NCBI GenBank assembly: GCA_017163975.1
Contig: JAFFSR010000221.1
Span: 7,440,001-7,504,000, forward strand
Length of the DNA: 64,000 nucleotides
Source of the DNA: Anastatus disparis
Lineage: Eukaryota; Arthropoda; Insecta; Hymenoptera; Eupelmidae
Direction: 5' to 3'
In this document: piece by piece, positions 13,247 through 26,001 of the stretch
How the letters are laid out: each line of letters begins with the position of its first letter
Position numbering within the stretch: the stretch's first letter is position 1
Made by a program: the position numbers and the translations under genes
The notes under the pieces: generated by a model
What the model was told of the DNA's origin: nothing
Database searches by the model: none
The model's input: the letters and a program-made list of their open reading frames with translations, nothing else

Positions 13247-13381
13247 ATGGTAGGAAATTAACCATGATTTATCCAGGTATGCTAAAACAACGTGTCAATT
13301 TAGTTTATCCCGGCCCGATTATGGTTAATTGACATGTTAATTTAACATATCTGAGCACATTATCTTTAATTTTCTACCATG
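13247..13381. mobile_element. Small imperfect foldback MITE
   Basis: The ends AATGGTAGGAAATTAACCAT and the complementary right end (about 13362-13381) pair, and pairing continues with gaps toward the centre, where CCGGCCCG lies. At about 135 bp with no coding frame it fits a small MITE. I cannot define the target duplication. Confidence 0.55.
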
Positions 13382-13929
13382 ATTTTTATGATATTGTTTA
13401 ATACATTAAATTGTATGAGCATTCAATATCTTTAATTATTGATTCATAAAAAAAAATTGATTATAATCGTTTAAAAAATAAAATTTGATTCTACTATAAG
13501 CTAAAATTAAAGTTAAGGAAGGTAAATGTTGATAAATTAACTACAATTTTTTCATCGGAATTTTCTTAAATGCAAATAAGATATGAGGCTATTATGCCGA
13601 TTATTCGATCCAGTCAATCACTTTCATATCGTTTTTCACAAGCCTTTATTGTTGGTTTATATTTTTCTTTGCACGAGACATTTTTTTGATAGTTAAAAAA
13701 TCAATAATTTATATTGGATTAAAATAGGAAAACTCTTTATTACAAGTACTACTGTAAAAAAAAGCAAAACAACTTTTCCAATATCTCTGCGCCCCTATTT
13801 ACTGAGCCATGTTCGGCACCCCGTGCATCAATCACTGCGTGTAAATTGAATAATAACAATTTCTTTTAATTTTAATGCATTTTAATTATTTTACTATTTA
13901 TTTTAATACATGTATATAAATTATTTAAA

Positions 13930-13932
<3 letters not shown>

Positions 13933-14016
<84 letters not shown>
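13933..14016. repeat. (TA)n microsatellite
   Basis: Uninterrupted AT/TA dinucleotides over about 84 bp. Unlike the 4.4 kb tracts it has no clear inverted arms. Confidence 0.9.
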
Positions 14017-14018
<2 letters not shown>

Positions 14019-14468
14019 ATTTTTAATATTTTAATAGAAAAACTGAAAAGTGAGATACCTAAAAAACTTTTTTGACTTGATGGCTTTAAAAATAAAATCC
14101 TTAAAATCATTCAAAATTTGAAGCATAGTATTGAGGACACTCTCAGTAATACGATCCGATACTCTAGTTTATTATTTTCAGGATTTACTTTCAACCCCCT
14201 ACAAGTTTTCTATCAACTCACGTAAAATCGTAAAAGTCACTTTTTATGTACTATAGTGCCTGGACATGTTACTCCCGTAACATTCATTTTCAGAAGAAAT
14301 GTAGTTTTCTTTTTTATACTTCCGGGGATAAAATATTCTAAAAGTTCAATATGTCTATTTTGAATTGAACACCATACACCTACGGATATCTACAATTTTT
14401 TATTAACAAACTAATAATATCAAGGTTTATTGTTCTAATTTTAAAATGATGTTGATAAATCTATATGA

Positions 14469-14660
14469 GAGGTCGTCAGTGGTTCATTCGGTAGAGTGAT
14501 GGATTAATAATCTCGAGGTCTCGAGTTCGAATCCCGCTCTCGGCCGATTGATACAAGCACCACTGTACGTTATAAGCGCTTTGTTCACAGACACACTCAT
14601 GACCTTCATCGCTAAATAGCGTTAAAGTTATAGCATAAATACAGCGGCGTTAAATAAAAT
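14469..14660 (+). mobile_element. tRNA-derived SINE, family 1, copy 1
   Basis: The head resembles a tRNA: an A-box-like segment (TTCATTCGGTAGAGTG), an anticodon-arm-like segment and a B box (GAGTTCGAATCCC, about 14523-14535), which would serve as an internal RNA polymerase III promoter. The tail ends in GCGTTAAATAAAAT. Two more copies of the same family lie at 35.7 kb (minus) and 63.4 kb (plus). The head is most like a tRNA-Met, although here the anticodon triplet is AAT. It is not a functional tRNA gene because the acceptor stem does not close. Confidence 0.85.
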
Positions 14661-17156
14661 TTAAAAAATTTCTACTAATTTTTTAGAATTATTTTTGAAA
14701 AATACGTAAACCATAGAATGAACATATTATGAATGTATTTTTAATAATTATATTCTGACTTACATTAATTCATTTCAAATTTATTTTTGAATCACTTTCT
14801 ATAGTTTTTATTATTCTAAATAACAAATAAATTATTCATGCTATTCGAGTTCCTCATTCTACTTGCAAAGGCTAAGATAAAGCTTTAAACCACATTAATC
14901 TTTTCTTGAATAGACTCAATGTTCTTCCTAATCTTACGATTAGCTCAAATATTTTAAAGTTTAAAGTATTCCAAGGTCTAAAACCTCATGCCTGTATTAG
15001 TGGTAGAATATCAAGTAAACTTTTACTCATATGTTACTTTAATATTAATTCAAAATTTTTAAATATTTTTTTATTCAATAATTATTAGTTAATTACAGTT
15101 TGGAATATATTTAAATATCTATATGTTATTAATTATTTTGAAAATGCAATTATCTTTTATAATAAGTGGAGTTTGATTACAAATTTATATAATTACAATT
15201 TGATTTATGAATTAATTTCCATTTTAAATATTCTAAAAACTATAAATCCTTTTTTCTTTTATCTTTCATATTAATATATAAAAAAATCCTTTTACCTTAA
15301 TGTTCATTTAATGAGATTAAATATTACTAAAACTAAAATCACAAATGTGCAACGAAAAAAAAAACTAATACTAAAATAGAATTAGTTGTGGCTTTTATAG
15401 GATCATCAGTTAATTATTATATCTTGTTAAAGTTGTGACTTCACCTATAGGAAGCAATAAAAGTCTATTAATGATGGCCAAATTAATTTGTCTCCTATAT
15501 ATTTGAAACACTCAAGTGTAAGTTGAAACATTATTGTATTTTTATTGCTCACCATGTGTTGATTATATAAATTAAACGTATCATTTGATTAATGTTAAAA
15601 GAAACTATAATCAAACAATTTAGGAGAGAAAAAAAAAGTAAATACGATTAACTGCATCATTAAATTAACGACGACGAATTGGGAACTATTTACGAAATGA
15701 AAATGATTTTATGTGCTCGATAATCTTTTCCATTTAGAAAACTTATAAGATTAAACTTGCTTCGAGCCTTGAGGCCATGTGACGAAAAGAAATGAAAAAC
15801 GACTAGATCAATTTGATTGTTTGGAGAGGAGCAAAAAAATAATAGAGGAAGAAGAGAGACAGGCAAGCAGAAAAAAAAGGTCTTCGTTAAGTGAAAGCAC
15901 GTGTCGTTCTTCTACAAGCTGGCGTATATTGTGTTGTCAAAATAATAGGGTAAAGCAGAGACATGAGGAAATCATAATTTTCAACAGAGTCTCATATCTG
16001 ATTGCTTCATATGCTTACCAAAAGTTTCCGATGGTAAATCCCTATATATGATTAACGTATTTATAAGAATATTATGATAACATATATTAGTTTTTCTCAT
16101 TGGTGTGTAAATAATATTGTGCTTTTATTTAAGATAAAAATCTTTAATTATTGTATTTAAATGATTTGCAGAATATAAATAATATTAATAACCATAATTG
16201 AAGGGTCGGATATGATAAGGATTAGACGAAAAAGTATTATCTAGAGAGATGAAAAATTAATTTAGTGAAATAAATTTTCACGTTGTACTCACTAATATTT
16301 GTTTTTCTTTTTTTTATTGACATCAATATCTATTAATCAAATTTCAAGAAATATAATATATAGTTTTTTAAAAATTGATAAGAAGGATAAAATATTAATT
16401 CTAGAATTTAAAAACCATATCATTTAATTAAAAATTAATACCAACTATAAATCATGTTTTGCAGGCAACGCGTGGAGAAAATTTATAGCGGAGAAGTTTA
16501 TTGTTCTTGTATAAACAAGACTTACAAAAATATTAACTCCTTAATTGATAAAAATCTAAAAAAGATAAAATAATATTTGCAAAAGTTTTATGAGCAAATT
16601 TCTCACATTATATTTATATTCTGGAGAGCATAATATAATTTGAAATTAAAAATATTATTTTATTAGAGTAATATTTATGATATGAAAACACAAAGTGCTG
16701 TATTTTTAAACAGCATAATAATTCATTGTGAATAGCGAAGTTAAATATTTGAAATTATTTTGGTTTCTTTTTTTAAATAGCCTTTTTAATCGATTCTTTT
16801 TAATTCTTTATCGCTTGGTAATTTCTAAAGCAATTAAAAAAAACTATTAACTTTCAGTAATTTGCGCGTGCACTCATGCGATAATAATACTTTTCTTCTG
16901 TTTGGACACTAAGGTTATTGTTTATAAACAATGAGAAATGAAAAGATTTTTTAAATTTAATCCATTAATCTACTTTTGCAGGATAAATTTTTATGAAAAT
17001 TTTTAACGGGATATCACGCATGAAATGACAATAATATAAATTATTTTATTCATCATGATTTTTAAAAAATTTTTGTAAGCTAAAAAAATATAACAAAATA
17101 ATAATATCAGTTGTTGGTTATTAGTTATATACTAAACTTGTGCGTATGAAGAATGG
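14661..17156. other. No gene seen
   Basis: AT-rich intergenic DNA. A frame at 15779-16051 (plus) begins with GTG, has no ATG and is rich in E, R and K because of a purine-rich tract; I do not call it. No RNA gene or repeat unit is evident. Confidence 0.4.
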
Positions 17157-17236
17157 ATATGAGCGAGACTAATGTTTTTGGGCTTTAGCCTGAGACTGAC
17201 TGCTGTTCAAGCTAAAAACAATAGTCGAGATCATAT
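17157..17236 (+). ncRNA. miRNA-precursor-like hairpin (candidate)
   Basis: An 80-nt segment folds by hand into one stem-loop. A57-A62 of the segment's lead (17157-17162) pairs with 17131-side bases of the 3' arm (17231-17236), GACTA (17167-17171) pairs with TAGTC (17222-17226), TGTTTTT (17173-17179) pairs with AAAAACA (17214-17220), then G.U, G-C and CTT/AAG close toward a roughly 20-nt loop. About 25 pairs with three small internal mismatches and one bulge is typical of an animal pre-miRNA. I do not recognise the mature sequence. Strand is uncertain because the complement folds equally. Confidence 0.3.
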
Positions 17237-19486
17237 AAATCATTCGTAAGCACAAGTTGAGTAGATGATTTTATGTTATCATAGATCGTATGAGGGGCTA
17301 TAAAATATTAAATAGTAGTGAAAAACATTATTACAAAATATGGTTATTTGTTTAATAAATTTTCAGACTATTTATTTGATGAAGTATTAATTAATTGTGT
17401 AGTGTACAGCTGACTGAATATACTCAAGCTCCGAAAATACCCATTTAGCTAGCTCTTTATATATTCGACCAAATACGACCTACTATAACATAAAATATAA
17501 AAATCGCATGAGAAATTTGCTAATAAAGAAATAGCGATGCTATACACGCAATTCGTAAATCTTTTTTAATCGCTTATCAATGTATGTGAAAATTTTTACA
17601 AATCTTTGTATGAAAACAAAAAGCTTTTTCGTACCAAGCTTTATCTTCTCGGAAGTTTCGTTGATGTTTTTCTTTTGCGAGTATTGGAAAACATGTTTTA
17701 TTACAATTTGTTTTTCGAAAGGTTGATAAGAATTCACAATTTTATTTTCATATTTATTTGTTTGATGAAAGAAGTGTAAATATAAAAAAATACATAATGT
17801 TTTTGAAAATGTATTTTATGAGAATTCAATCTTCATTTCTTTGAATAATACTTTTTCGCATTTTTGTGTATTAAAATTCTGAAAATTGTATTACGTTAAA
17901 ATTAATTTTTAATTATAAAAACTTTATGTTTGATTCCAATTTTTAACTTTAAAATGTAACTTTGAAGGCTTCATTGATTTCTTAATTTTCATATTTGTTT
18001 AGTCCGTTAGCAATTATTAAAAGCAAATGTTAAAATTAAATTTTAAAAATTGCAATTGAATCACCAACAAGATAGACATTAACATAATATAAACGCTAAA
18101 ATAAACATAAACATAAATAAACATATTATAAACATAATTATTTTAATGAATAATTGTAATTAACCTAATACATCAATGATTTTGGTGTAAGTGCAAATAC
18201 ATAAATCTAACACAAGTCAATAAAATGATAATTGTAAGTTAATTTAATCAAAGATAAATATTAGTATTTCAAGAAAAATATTAATTGTAGAACCACTTTA
18301 AATAACTCTTGTGTATTTTTGGTATTAATGAAAAATTTTTATGCAATAAAAACACGTTTTGCTTAAACTTTTTTCTATTTTATTAACCTTTAGAATAATA
18401 TTTACTTGGTTTCATACATATAGAGCGAAGAGTAATTGAAAACTTAATTAATTAAAAAAAAAGGACATTGGAATAAACAGCAATGGTCTTAAAATCATCC
18501 CTTGTTTTTAATATCTTGACTTTTACCTCTGTATTTCTTAAGCATTGTATTTTCACGTCGTCGAGCTTAGGATTTACTTTAGCTGGAAGTTTCGTCCGCA
18601 ATTAATCAGAGTTTTGCTAGACACGTAGCTACACCAAGCATGGCTTATTATATCACGTCTTTTAGCATACGTCAAAATTATTAATGTCCATATCCGCAAG
18701 TAAAAAAATAAGGAAAAGAAGAAAAATGTGAAATATATGAGTACAAGCGAAGTGAAAAAATTTTATCGTTAAACTTAAAAAAAAAAGGTTTAAGGTGACG
18801 AAGGCAATTTCAATATTACCAGCGCTTGGATCGAGTTTCATTAAACTTTGATCATCTTTTTAAATTTTTAACTAAATGGAAAAATTTCACGTATGTTAAG
18901 GCACATATGTGGTTAAAAATAATATGTGAATTTCAATTATGTATACTTAACAATAATTATAAATTTCAATAATTTGCTTCGACTGACAGTATTATATTAT
19001 TAAACTAATACTAAAATTAATGAACAAGCTGTACTGTATAAATAACATTTATTTTGATCACAAAATTTTCAACCTTTATTGAACTGTATTTCTATGTACT
19101 TTTAAAATCAATTAGCAATCAAAAGATGTAAAAATTTAATATAAATCCGTATTGCTCTTTTTAGTGAAAAATGTAAAGAATCCTATTTTAAAGCGAAAAT
19201 TGATTCCAGATGTCCTAAAAGTTCAGTGAAAAAAATTTTTAATAAAATTGAATAAAATAAATAGTGTATTCTTTCAAATTTCAAATTATACAAGTAAAAA
19301 AATAGACAATGGCAGATTAAAAAATAAGCGCTATATGTTACGTTCTAATTGAAAAAATTGTCTTTGTAAAAAAATTTCTTTTAACTTTTTTACTTATAAA
19401 AAATATTGTCATCTGTGAACATCATTAAAAATAATGGCAGATTTTCATGAGATCTATGCATTTGTAGCTTATGAGTTAATGGTACA
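17237..19486. other. No gene seen
   Basis: AT-rich DNA. The frame at 17540-17737 (minus) has no recognisable features. About 18060-18135 is a degenerate ATAAAC-type run. No RNA gene or element is supported. Confidence 0.4.
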
Positions 19487-19622
19487 AATTTTAAAGTTGA
19501 GGATTTACAATATAAAGTTGAGGATTTGGAATTGAAGCTTTGGTATTGAGGATTTGGGATTAAAAGTTGGATATTTAAAGTTGGAGAATCCAGGTTGAGA
19601 ATTTAATAGTTGTAATATTGAA
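19487..19622. repeat. Degenerate minisatellite of AAAGTTGAGGATTT-like units
   Basis: About seven imperfect copies of a 14-20 bp unit (AAGTTGAGGATTT, GAAGCTTTGGTATTGAGGAT, AAAGTTGGAGAATCC and so on) follow one another. It makes a strand-asymmetric, G-rich patch in DNA that is otherwise AT-only. Confidence 0.65.
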
Positions 19623-22600
19623 AGTAAACGCATATAAATTTAATTGAAAGATTAATTCTTGTGGAAAATTACTTTTATGAGTAAATTTTATAAATCATTA
19701 AATTAAATCAAAGAAATTTTCTTTATGTAATGAGAATTTGATCGTTTATACACGAAATTTTATTATGACGTTGTGTACCATAAATTTTTATAATTTAAAA
19801 TATTAAAGTAACGTAGAAAAGCTTTAAGAGAAAATTTCGATAGTTGGAAAAGTTAACTGAGAATGACATTAAAGTAACATTTTTTTATTTAATTTGAATG
19901 TTATTTTTAATAGATGTGATTAATCACATCCACTTTCCGTCATCTTCCGTTTTGCCATTAACATCACATTCTATATGTACACTCTTCCATAAAAATGTCT
20001 TTCATAACGTTGAGAGAAAAAAGTGTAAAAAAAAAGAGAAAAAAGAAAAAAAAATTACTGATAGTTTTATAGCACATATTTGACGTAATCTTGTCTCCCG
20101 AACAAATCTAATTGACCCCTTTTGACGTGACTTTTTTTTTTCTTTATTACGTTCGATAGGGAAATCACCCCAACGTTATGTAGTCGATAAATTTTATCAA
20201 GAGACGTGAGAACAAATATTTTTGTACGCCAGACAGTGATAAGTCGATTTTATTTTTATACATTAACATATTCTCTATGGAATTAAGTTCTTCATTTTAA
20301 ATGAATTTTGTTTTTCCTCTTTTATTTCAAGCAATTATGAAATTTTGTTTGTTGTTTACCAATCTAAATAGATGTATACATTTACATGAATAAATTTTGA
20401 AATTGAAGTGTTACTTAAATTTATGGGAGTTCTGTTTGCTTGAGTTACGTGGAGCGAAATAAAGTTATCTTTTATGATTCCTAAAATGTATTAAAATTAA
20501 CTTTAATATTTCATTTAAATTGTTTGAACAACATTTGTTACATATTCCTGTGAGGAATTTGTGAAATTCATTGACGTTATATTTAAGCTTTCTAAAATTA
20601 TTTCAAAATTTATAATAATTTAGTTATCATTTAAAATACGTAATTACGTAATAGCTATGATTATTTGTTGACGAATTATATATTTATGCACGATTTTACG
20701 TTTATAATTTATATTATAAATTACATCAGTGTAAATACATTGAAATATTAATTTTCAAAGACCAAAATTAAAATGATTTCTTGATTGAAATATCAATGTA
20801 ATTAATCTAAATCTTTTGAAAATACGTAAATGGGTAAGTTGCATTCTGATTCGTAAAATTAATAAGTACCAATTTATTTATTAATTTCGTTCTATTTTAA
20901 AACAATGTGATCTAGTATAATTAAAAATTACATCAATATTTTATATTTTCAAAAGCGAAATTAATGATAGAAAATTTTCCTATTCATAACATAGATTTTA
21001 TTAAAATTTTCATTTATTAATTGGATAATTCATATACGTAACGGATAATAAATAGAAAATCAAAGTATGCTTTCGAATATAAATTTATCGAACGTAAAAT
21101 TTTTAAATATGAATTTTTTTTCAATTGAATTATATTAATTAAAACTTTGGAAAAAGATAAGTAGAGAAACTTTTGAAAAAAATAGTCTTGGCAATTGAGT
21201 TTGCAGATAAAAAATTAAATACTTCAAATTCTTTCTGCATGAACACTGCATTTTAAGATTAAATTCTGCATGATTAAATTTATTTCTAATATTCTTTAAA
21301 AGAATGCTAATTTTTCTTCGTCAAGTTCTTGTAAACTTTTTCTTTTTAATTAAGGAAAATAACTAAGATTGCCTTTACTGAAACTTAAACTTTGCTCTTC
21401 TTCAATTACACCGTAGATTTAAAAAAAAAATCCTCTTTATATAAGAGAATTCATTTTTAATATAAGATGCTGAAAATGTTTTTGTCAATTTACTTTTTGC
21501 CAAAACCACTAGCTATTCAATCGTTTATAAAACTCATAAGTAAAATATTCACCATAAAAATCCATATTTTATTTGTTACAATAAAAAATTAATAAAAATC
21601 TAGGTAAAGTTTAACAAAATCATCAAATAAAAGTCAATGACAACTTAAAGAATGTCGAAAGAAAGATAAGCATGAATTTTCGACGCATTTAATGAAATGT
21701 ATCTGCGTCAGAACATAATAAAATGCAAAACTTTCGCATCAATCTTTTGTATAAAAATTTAAAAAAATAAATTTCTCGATTTAATCAAATAAAATTTAGA
21801 TAAATTTTTATATTATTAAATATAATATCATATATTCGTAGACTTATTTCATCATCTTTATTAAAAAGATCTTTTTTTTTTTGTTTTGGTGAACTTAAAT
21901 TTTAAAATCACATTACGTCAAATGAAAGGAGTGCATATCTCACATTTGTTATTGTAAAATTTGTATAGCATTAATATAATGACCAAATAATTTTATACGT
22001 GCATCTGTTATGCATTGGATAATACATTTGGCATTGAAAAATAAAATACTTGCGACTTTATTTTTGTAAGCGAGTATTTTTTTCTATAAAATTAAAATTG
22101 TTATAAAAATGTAACAACTGTGATTTTACATCCCAAAACTTTTACTATTTTTAAAATAAATAGTACACATCAATCGGATCATACGCAGGAATACCTTTTT
22201 TATAAGCGCTCACAAACGAATGGTTTTTCCATAGATTCAATGAAAAAATCGTAACATGTTCACGATCGAATTGTTTTCTAATCCTCAAGGTAATATTTTT
22301 TTTTTTATTTCGACCTAGAACTTTTTTTAAAGATTCTGTACACAATCTAACACGTGTATACGCTATACATTTTTGTTTTATTGTGCGCACTTATGTTAGA
22401 ATTGGTATGCTTATATAATAAAAGCGCGTAAAAAGCTATTACTTTTGATAGTGCGCTCTAGCGTGCTCTTACAATATCCGATAGGATTTATTCATGCTAC
22501 GAGAAAAAAAAGAAGAAAAAAAGAGAGAAAAGATAAAACCGTCGTCGAGTTTTGTTGGTTTTATGTTCCGATTCCTAAACTAAAACCAAGTTTGGGCTAT

Positions 22601-23532
22601 TGTATTTCATAGTGAATTTATGACGAACGCATTAAATATATTACGATCGTCGCGAGTTAAGAGAAAGAGAAGGAGAAGGATGGAGAGAGGAATATATGTT
22701 TTTGCAAACAGTATGTAAACTGTTGGTTATACTTGGAAATTTATGACATCTTTTTTTTTTCTACCAGCACAAATATAGAAGTGCAATTTATTTCTCTTAT
22801 TTGCTTACTTAAATAGTAAAATATTAAAGTACGCGAACATATATATTAAATTATACGGACATAAAAACTACTTAAATGCATCTGTTGATACATTTTCATT
22901 GGCAAAAACGTTTTCTGCTTTTAAAGAGTCAAATATACAATGCAAACAATAATATTTTCTATTTGATAGTTAAATACGCATACTTGACTCAAAGAATGAT
23001 ATTTTTTAATTTAAAGAAAAATTATGAAGAAACTTTTTATAACTTCTTTTTATTTAATTAAAAAAATTTTCAATCTTAAATTAACACAAGAAGTTTTTAT
23101 GTACTCGTCTATGATTCATACTATTGATAGCACCATAAATTATCCATTTTTTATCTTCATTTTGTATAATATTTAGAAGCTTTTGCACATATACAGTTTT
23201 TTAACTTAAAAAGTTGACACCCGATTCTTTATCAATGATTTTGATTTTACTTAAATAAGCATATAATCTTATTTGCATATATCTCTATTTTATGTCAATT
23301 TATTTATTTTCTTTTTGCTGAATAGAAATGGTTAAATCTTCTATATTAATTTGATATTAATATAGTTCGCGGATTAATCATGAACGCGTTCTATGGCTAA
23401 TCTAAAATAAAATATAAATTTTTAATTAATACACCACGTAAATTACAATTTTTTTTTGCTATAAATATTTGAAAAATTAATTTTAGCATGTAGTACTTGA
23501 TTCCTGATTGACCTGTATTCACTTCATTGACT
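19623..23532. other. No gene seen
   Basis: AT-rich intergenic DNA. The frames at 19898 (plus), 22151 (minus) and 22876 (plus) show no domain or signal. A locally GC-richer, purine-rich patch at about 22430-22700 includes TTGGTTTTA...TAAAACCAA, a 9-bp hairpin, and could be regulatory. Confidence 0.35.
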
Positions 23533-23883
23533 TCAAAGAAGCGAGTCTATCGAATAATTGAAATTCTTTGCAAATTTTTTGCGATAGTGCATATAATGCT
23601 GTAATTTGTTGGTAATTTGTATTTGTTTTCTTTTTTTTTTACGTTTTACGTTCGTGCATTGTAAGTGTGCTGAAGAGTAACGTATTTCATTCTGCGCGGC
23701 GGGATATCGTTGAAATACATTTTTATCCAAAGGACAGCGTCGAGATGTATAAGTCTTTCCGATACAATCTATATGTGCTTGACAAAAGGTGCAAGTATGA
23801 GATATGCTAGTATTTATCGCAAATGTAAAAAGTGCAACGAAATACGGATATTCCTTAAAATACAAAACTATTTTATTTTCCAT
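23533..23883 (-). CDS. Hypothetical small cysteine-containing protein or exon
   Basis: A 116-codon frame starts at a true ATG. The first 35 or so residues are hydrophobic enough for a signal peptide or anchor (core FVALFTFAINTSIS), and the following 50 residues hold five cysteines with spacing C-x2-C-x5-C-x9-C-x26-C. The C-terminal third is lysine-rich and AT-driven, and a possible donor (GTAAAAC, near 23645) sits where the GC-richer part ends, so the frame might be one exon. I recognise no family. Its GC content is above its surroundings, which is the main reason to list it. It may be chance. Confidence 0.2.
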   Translation of the reverse strand: MENKIVLYFKEYPYFVALFTFAINTSISHTCTFCQAHIDCIGKTYTSRRCPLDKNVFQRYPAAQNEIRYSSAHLQCTNVKRKKKRKQIQITNKLQHYMHYRKKFAKNFNYSIDSLL

Positions 23884-23892
23884 AATCAGTAA

Positions 23893-25940
23893 ATCCCTTA
23901 GTCTAGTAAGAAATTCATCTTATTTTTGGTCCCTTTGACTCAAATTGTTCAGGAACTCAGTTATGTTTTCTTTTGATTTTTAAATTCTAAACTTTTAAAC
24001 AACGGAAAATAGTAAGATCTTTTTTTAAATTATCAATTTGGCTCCAAAAACGGATTTTTGTACCATTTTTATTTCTTATATAACAAAACTTTATCTTTTT
24101 AATAAAAACCTTTTTTGTTAAACGTAAGATTATTTTTAAAAATTTTCACCGTATTCTCGTATGCTTTTAAGAAATCACTCTAGCGAATAAAATGCACCTT
24201 GAAGCGTGCGTGTAACATGTTTAGTATCCATAAAAACGTAATCTTAAAAAAAAAAAGAAAAAAAATTTCTTGTGAGCAAAGCTTTATAGCTCGACAGTTG
24301 AGGTTCGGTAATAGTAAATGAAAAAAATTTTCACAAATTAAGCTTAATGGACAAATGCTCTTTATGCTCTGTATTTGCTATTAAAAAAGGAAGCAGGCAG
24401 TATTTCACGTAAATAAAGATTTATAGAAAAGGATATAAACGTACCTTTAATACGCATTAAATGTTTAATTAATTAATATTTTCATTATTTCAAAATGTTT
24501 TTTATCTTTTTCCAATTCTATTTAAATAATCATGACTTAAAGTAAGCAAATGTTTTTTAGCAATAAACAATAATTAATTTTAAGTCCAAAGCAATAATTT
24601 ATATTTTTATCTGAAATCGATAGATTCATAAATATCAGATGCAGGCTTATACGTAATAACCAACGTTAAAACAAAAAAAGAAATCCGTTAGGATATTTTT
24701 GTACTTTCCATTAAGCTTAGTCATTTATTAATTTTCTAAAATTTTATCGATGCATAGAAATAATTAAATATGACATAAAAAAAGTATGGTAAAGAATATG
24801 ATTCTACTTGAAACTACTTTTTTTAGCAAAACCTTTATTTACCATTATTTCTTTCGTCATACATTAAATTATATTGGCTGCACACCGTACACAATAAGCC
24901 TCCCTTTTTTTCCCCAATTAGCTACATGAAAAAGTCGGAATCACGAACGCTAAAGCTCAAAGAAATAAAATAAAGTGTAGGATATATACTGAAACCGGAA
25001 AAAATGTCGAAAATTAGTTGTTTCCTTATTTTTATCTGAGGGATTCCTCAAATAGGACAAAAGTTGTGTATTTAATGATTTGGAAAAGAAAACTTTTTAT
25101 TTTTGTTAAAATTACAGGTTTTTTATTTAAACTTTTATACATCTTATTTATGAATCAAATAAAATTGTTAAGTTTATCTTTCGTATACGATGATGATAAT
25201 AGACAATTTAATATTTTAATTTTACTACTGTTATACTATTGCATGAATACTAATTATGAACAGTATTCACGACTATTCATGTATTAATCGTAACATCGTA
25301 ATTATAGCTGATTACAGTTATTGCATATTACATTTGCTACAAACGATTCCTTTTATACAAAATGAACAGAATTAATGGATGCTAAATAATTCACTATTTA
25401 ATCATACATTTTTAATTTATGCTTATAGAAATTGATAAATATAATGAGGATTATCAAACATCTCATTATATACATATATTATACATATATTTATGAGCTA
25501 TAGTGTTTCTAATTCAGTACTCTCGAGTTCCCTAAGAAGTTTAAGGTTTGGTAGAATCGCTTATATGTAGAATTTCATACAAAACCGATCAATCAAATAT
25601 TTTTAATAATTGATTTACACATAAAATATTAACGATGAATAGTTTACCACTTTAAATTTTTACTCAAATCTCAATACGCTAAATGGTATAAGCATATTAA
25701 ATATATATACATTCTTTTTTTGTAAAATTATTTAAGACTTCTTTTTTCAATTAATAAAGCAAATTCTTGAATTTCACAATTTTTGAAAGGTGGCAATAAA
25801 TTTAATAAATAGAGCTAGAAGTTTCATTTTTTCTACCTGTAAAATTAATATTATTTTCTAAAATAATAAAAAAAAAATAGTAAACATTTATCTTGAAAGA
25901 AACCCGATAGATATTGCATAGTTGGTTGAAGCTGCAGTGT
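23893..25940. other. No gene seen
   Basis: AT-rich DNA. The frame at 25018-25287 (plus) starts with TTG and shows only hydrophobic and AT-coded residues. Nothing else is supported. Confidence 0.4.
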
Positions 25941-26001
25941 CATGTAACGAGGGATGCGGTACAGTATACTGTAACGATCTATCCGCAGCTGTTGTTACAT
26001 G
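25941..26001. ncRNA. Stem-loop in a GC-richer island (weak ncRNA candidate)
   Basis: CATGTAAC (25941-25948) and GTTACATG (25994-26001) form a perfect 8-bp stem. Inside, TGCGG pairs with CCGCA, and the loop contains the 14-bp palindrome TACAGTATACTGTA. The island is clearly richer in GC than its flanks. The structure is too broken for a confident miRNA call; a regulatory palindrome or small MITE is equally possible. Confidence 0.2.

Noticed and set aside
14469..14560. Functional tRNA gene
   Set aside because: A and B boxes are present, but the acceptor stem does not close and the same head recurs attached to a SINE body at three loci.
15779..16051. 90-codon plus-strand frame
   Set aside because: Starts with GTG and owes its E/K/R-rich composition to purine-rich DNA.
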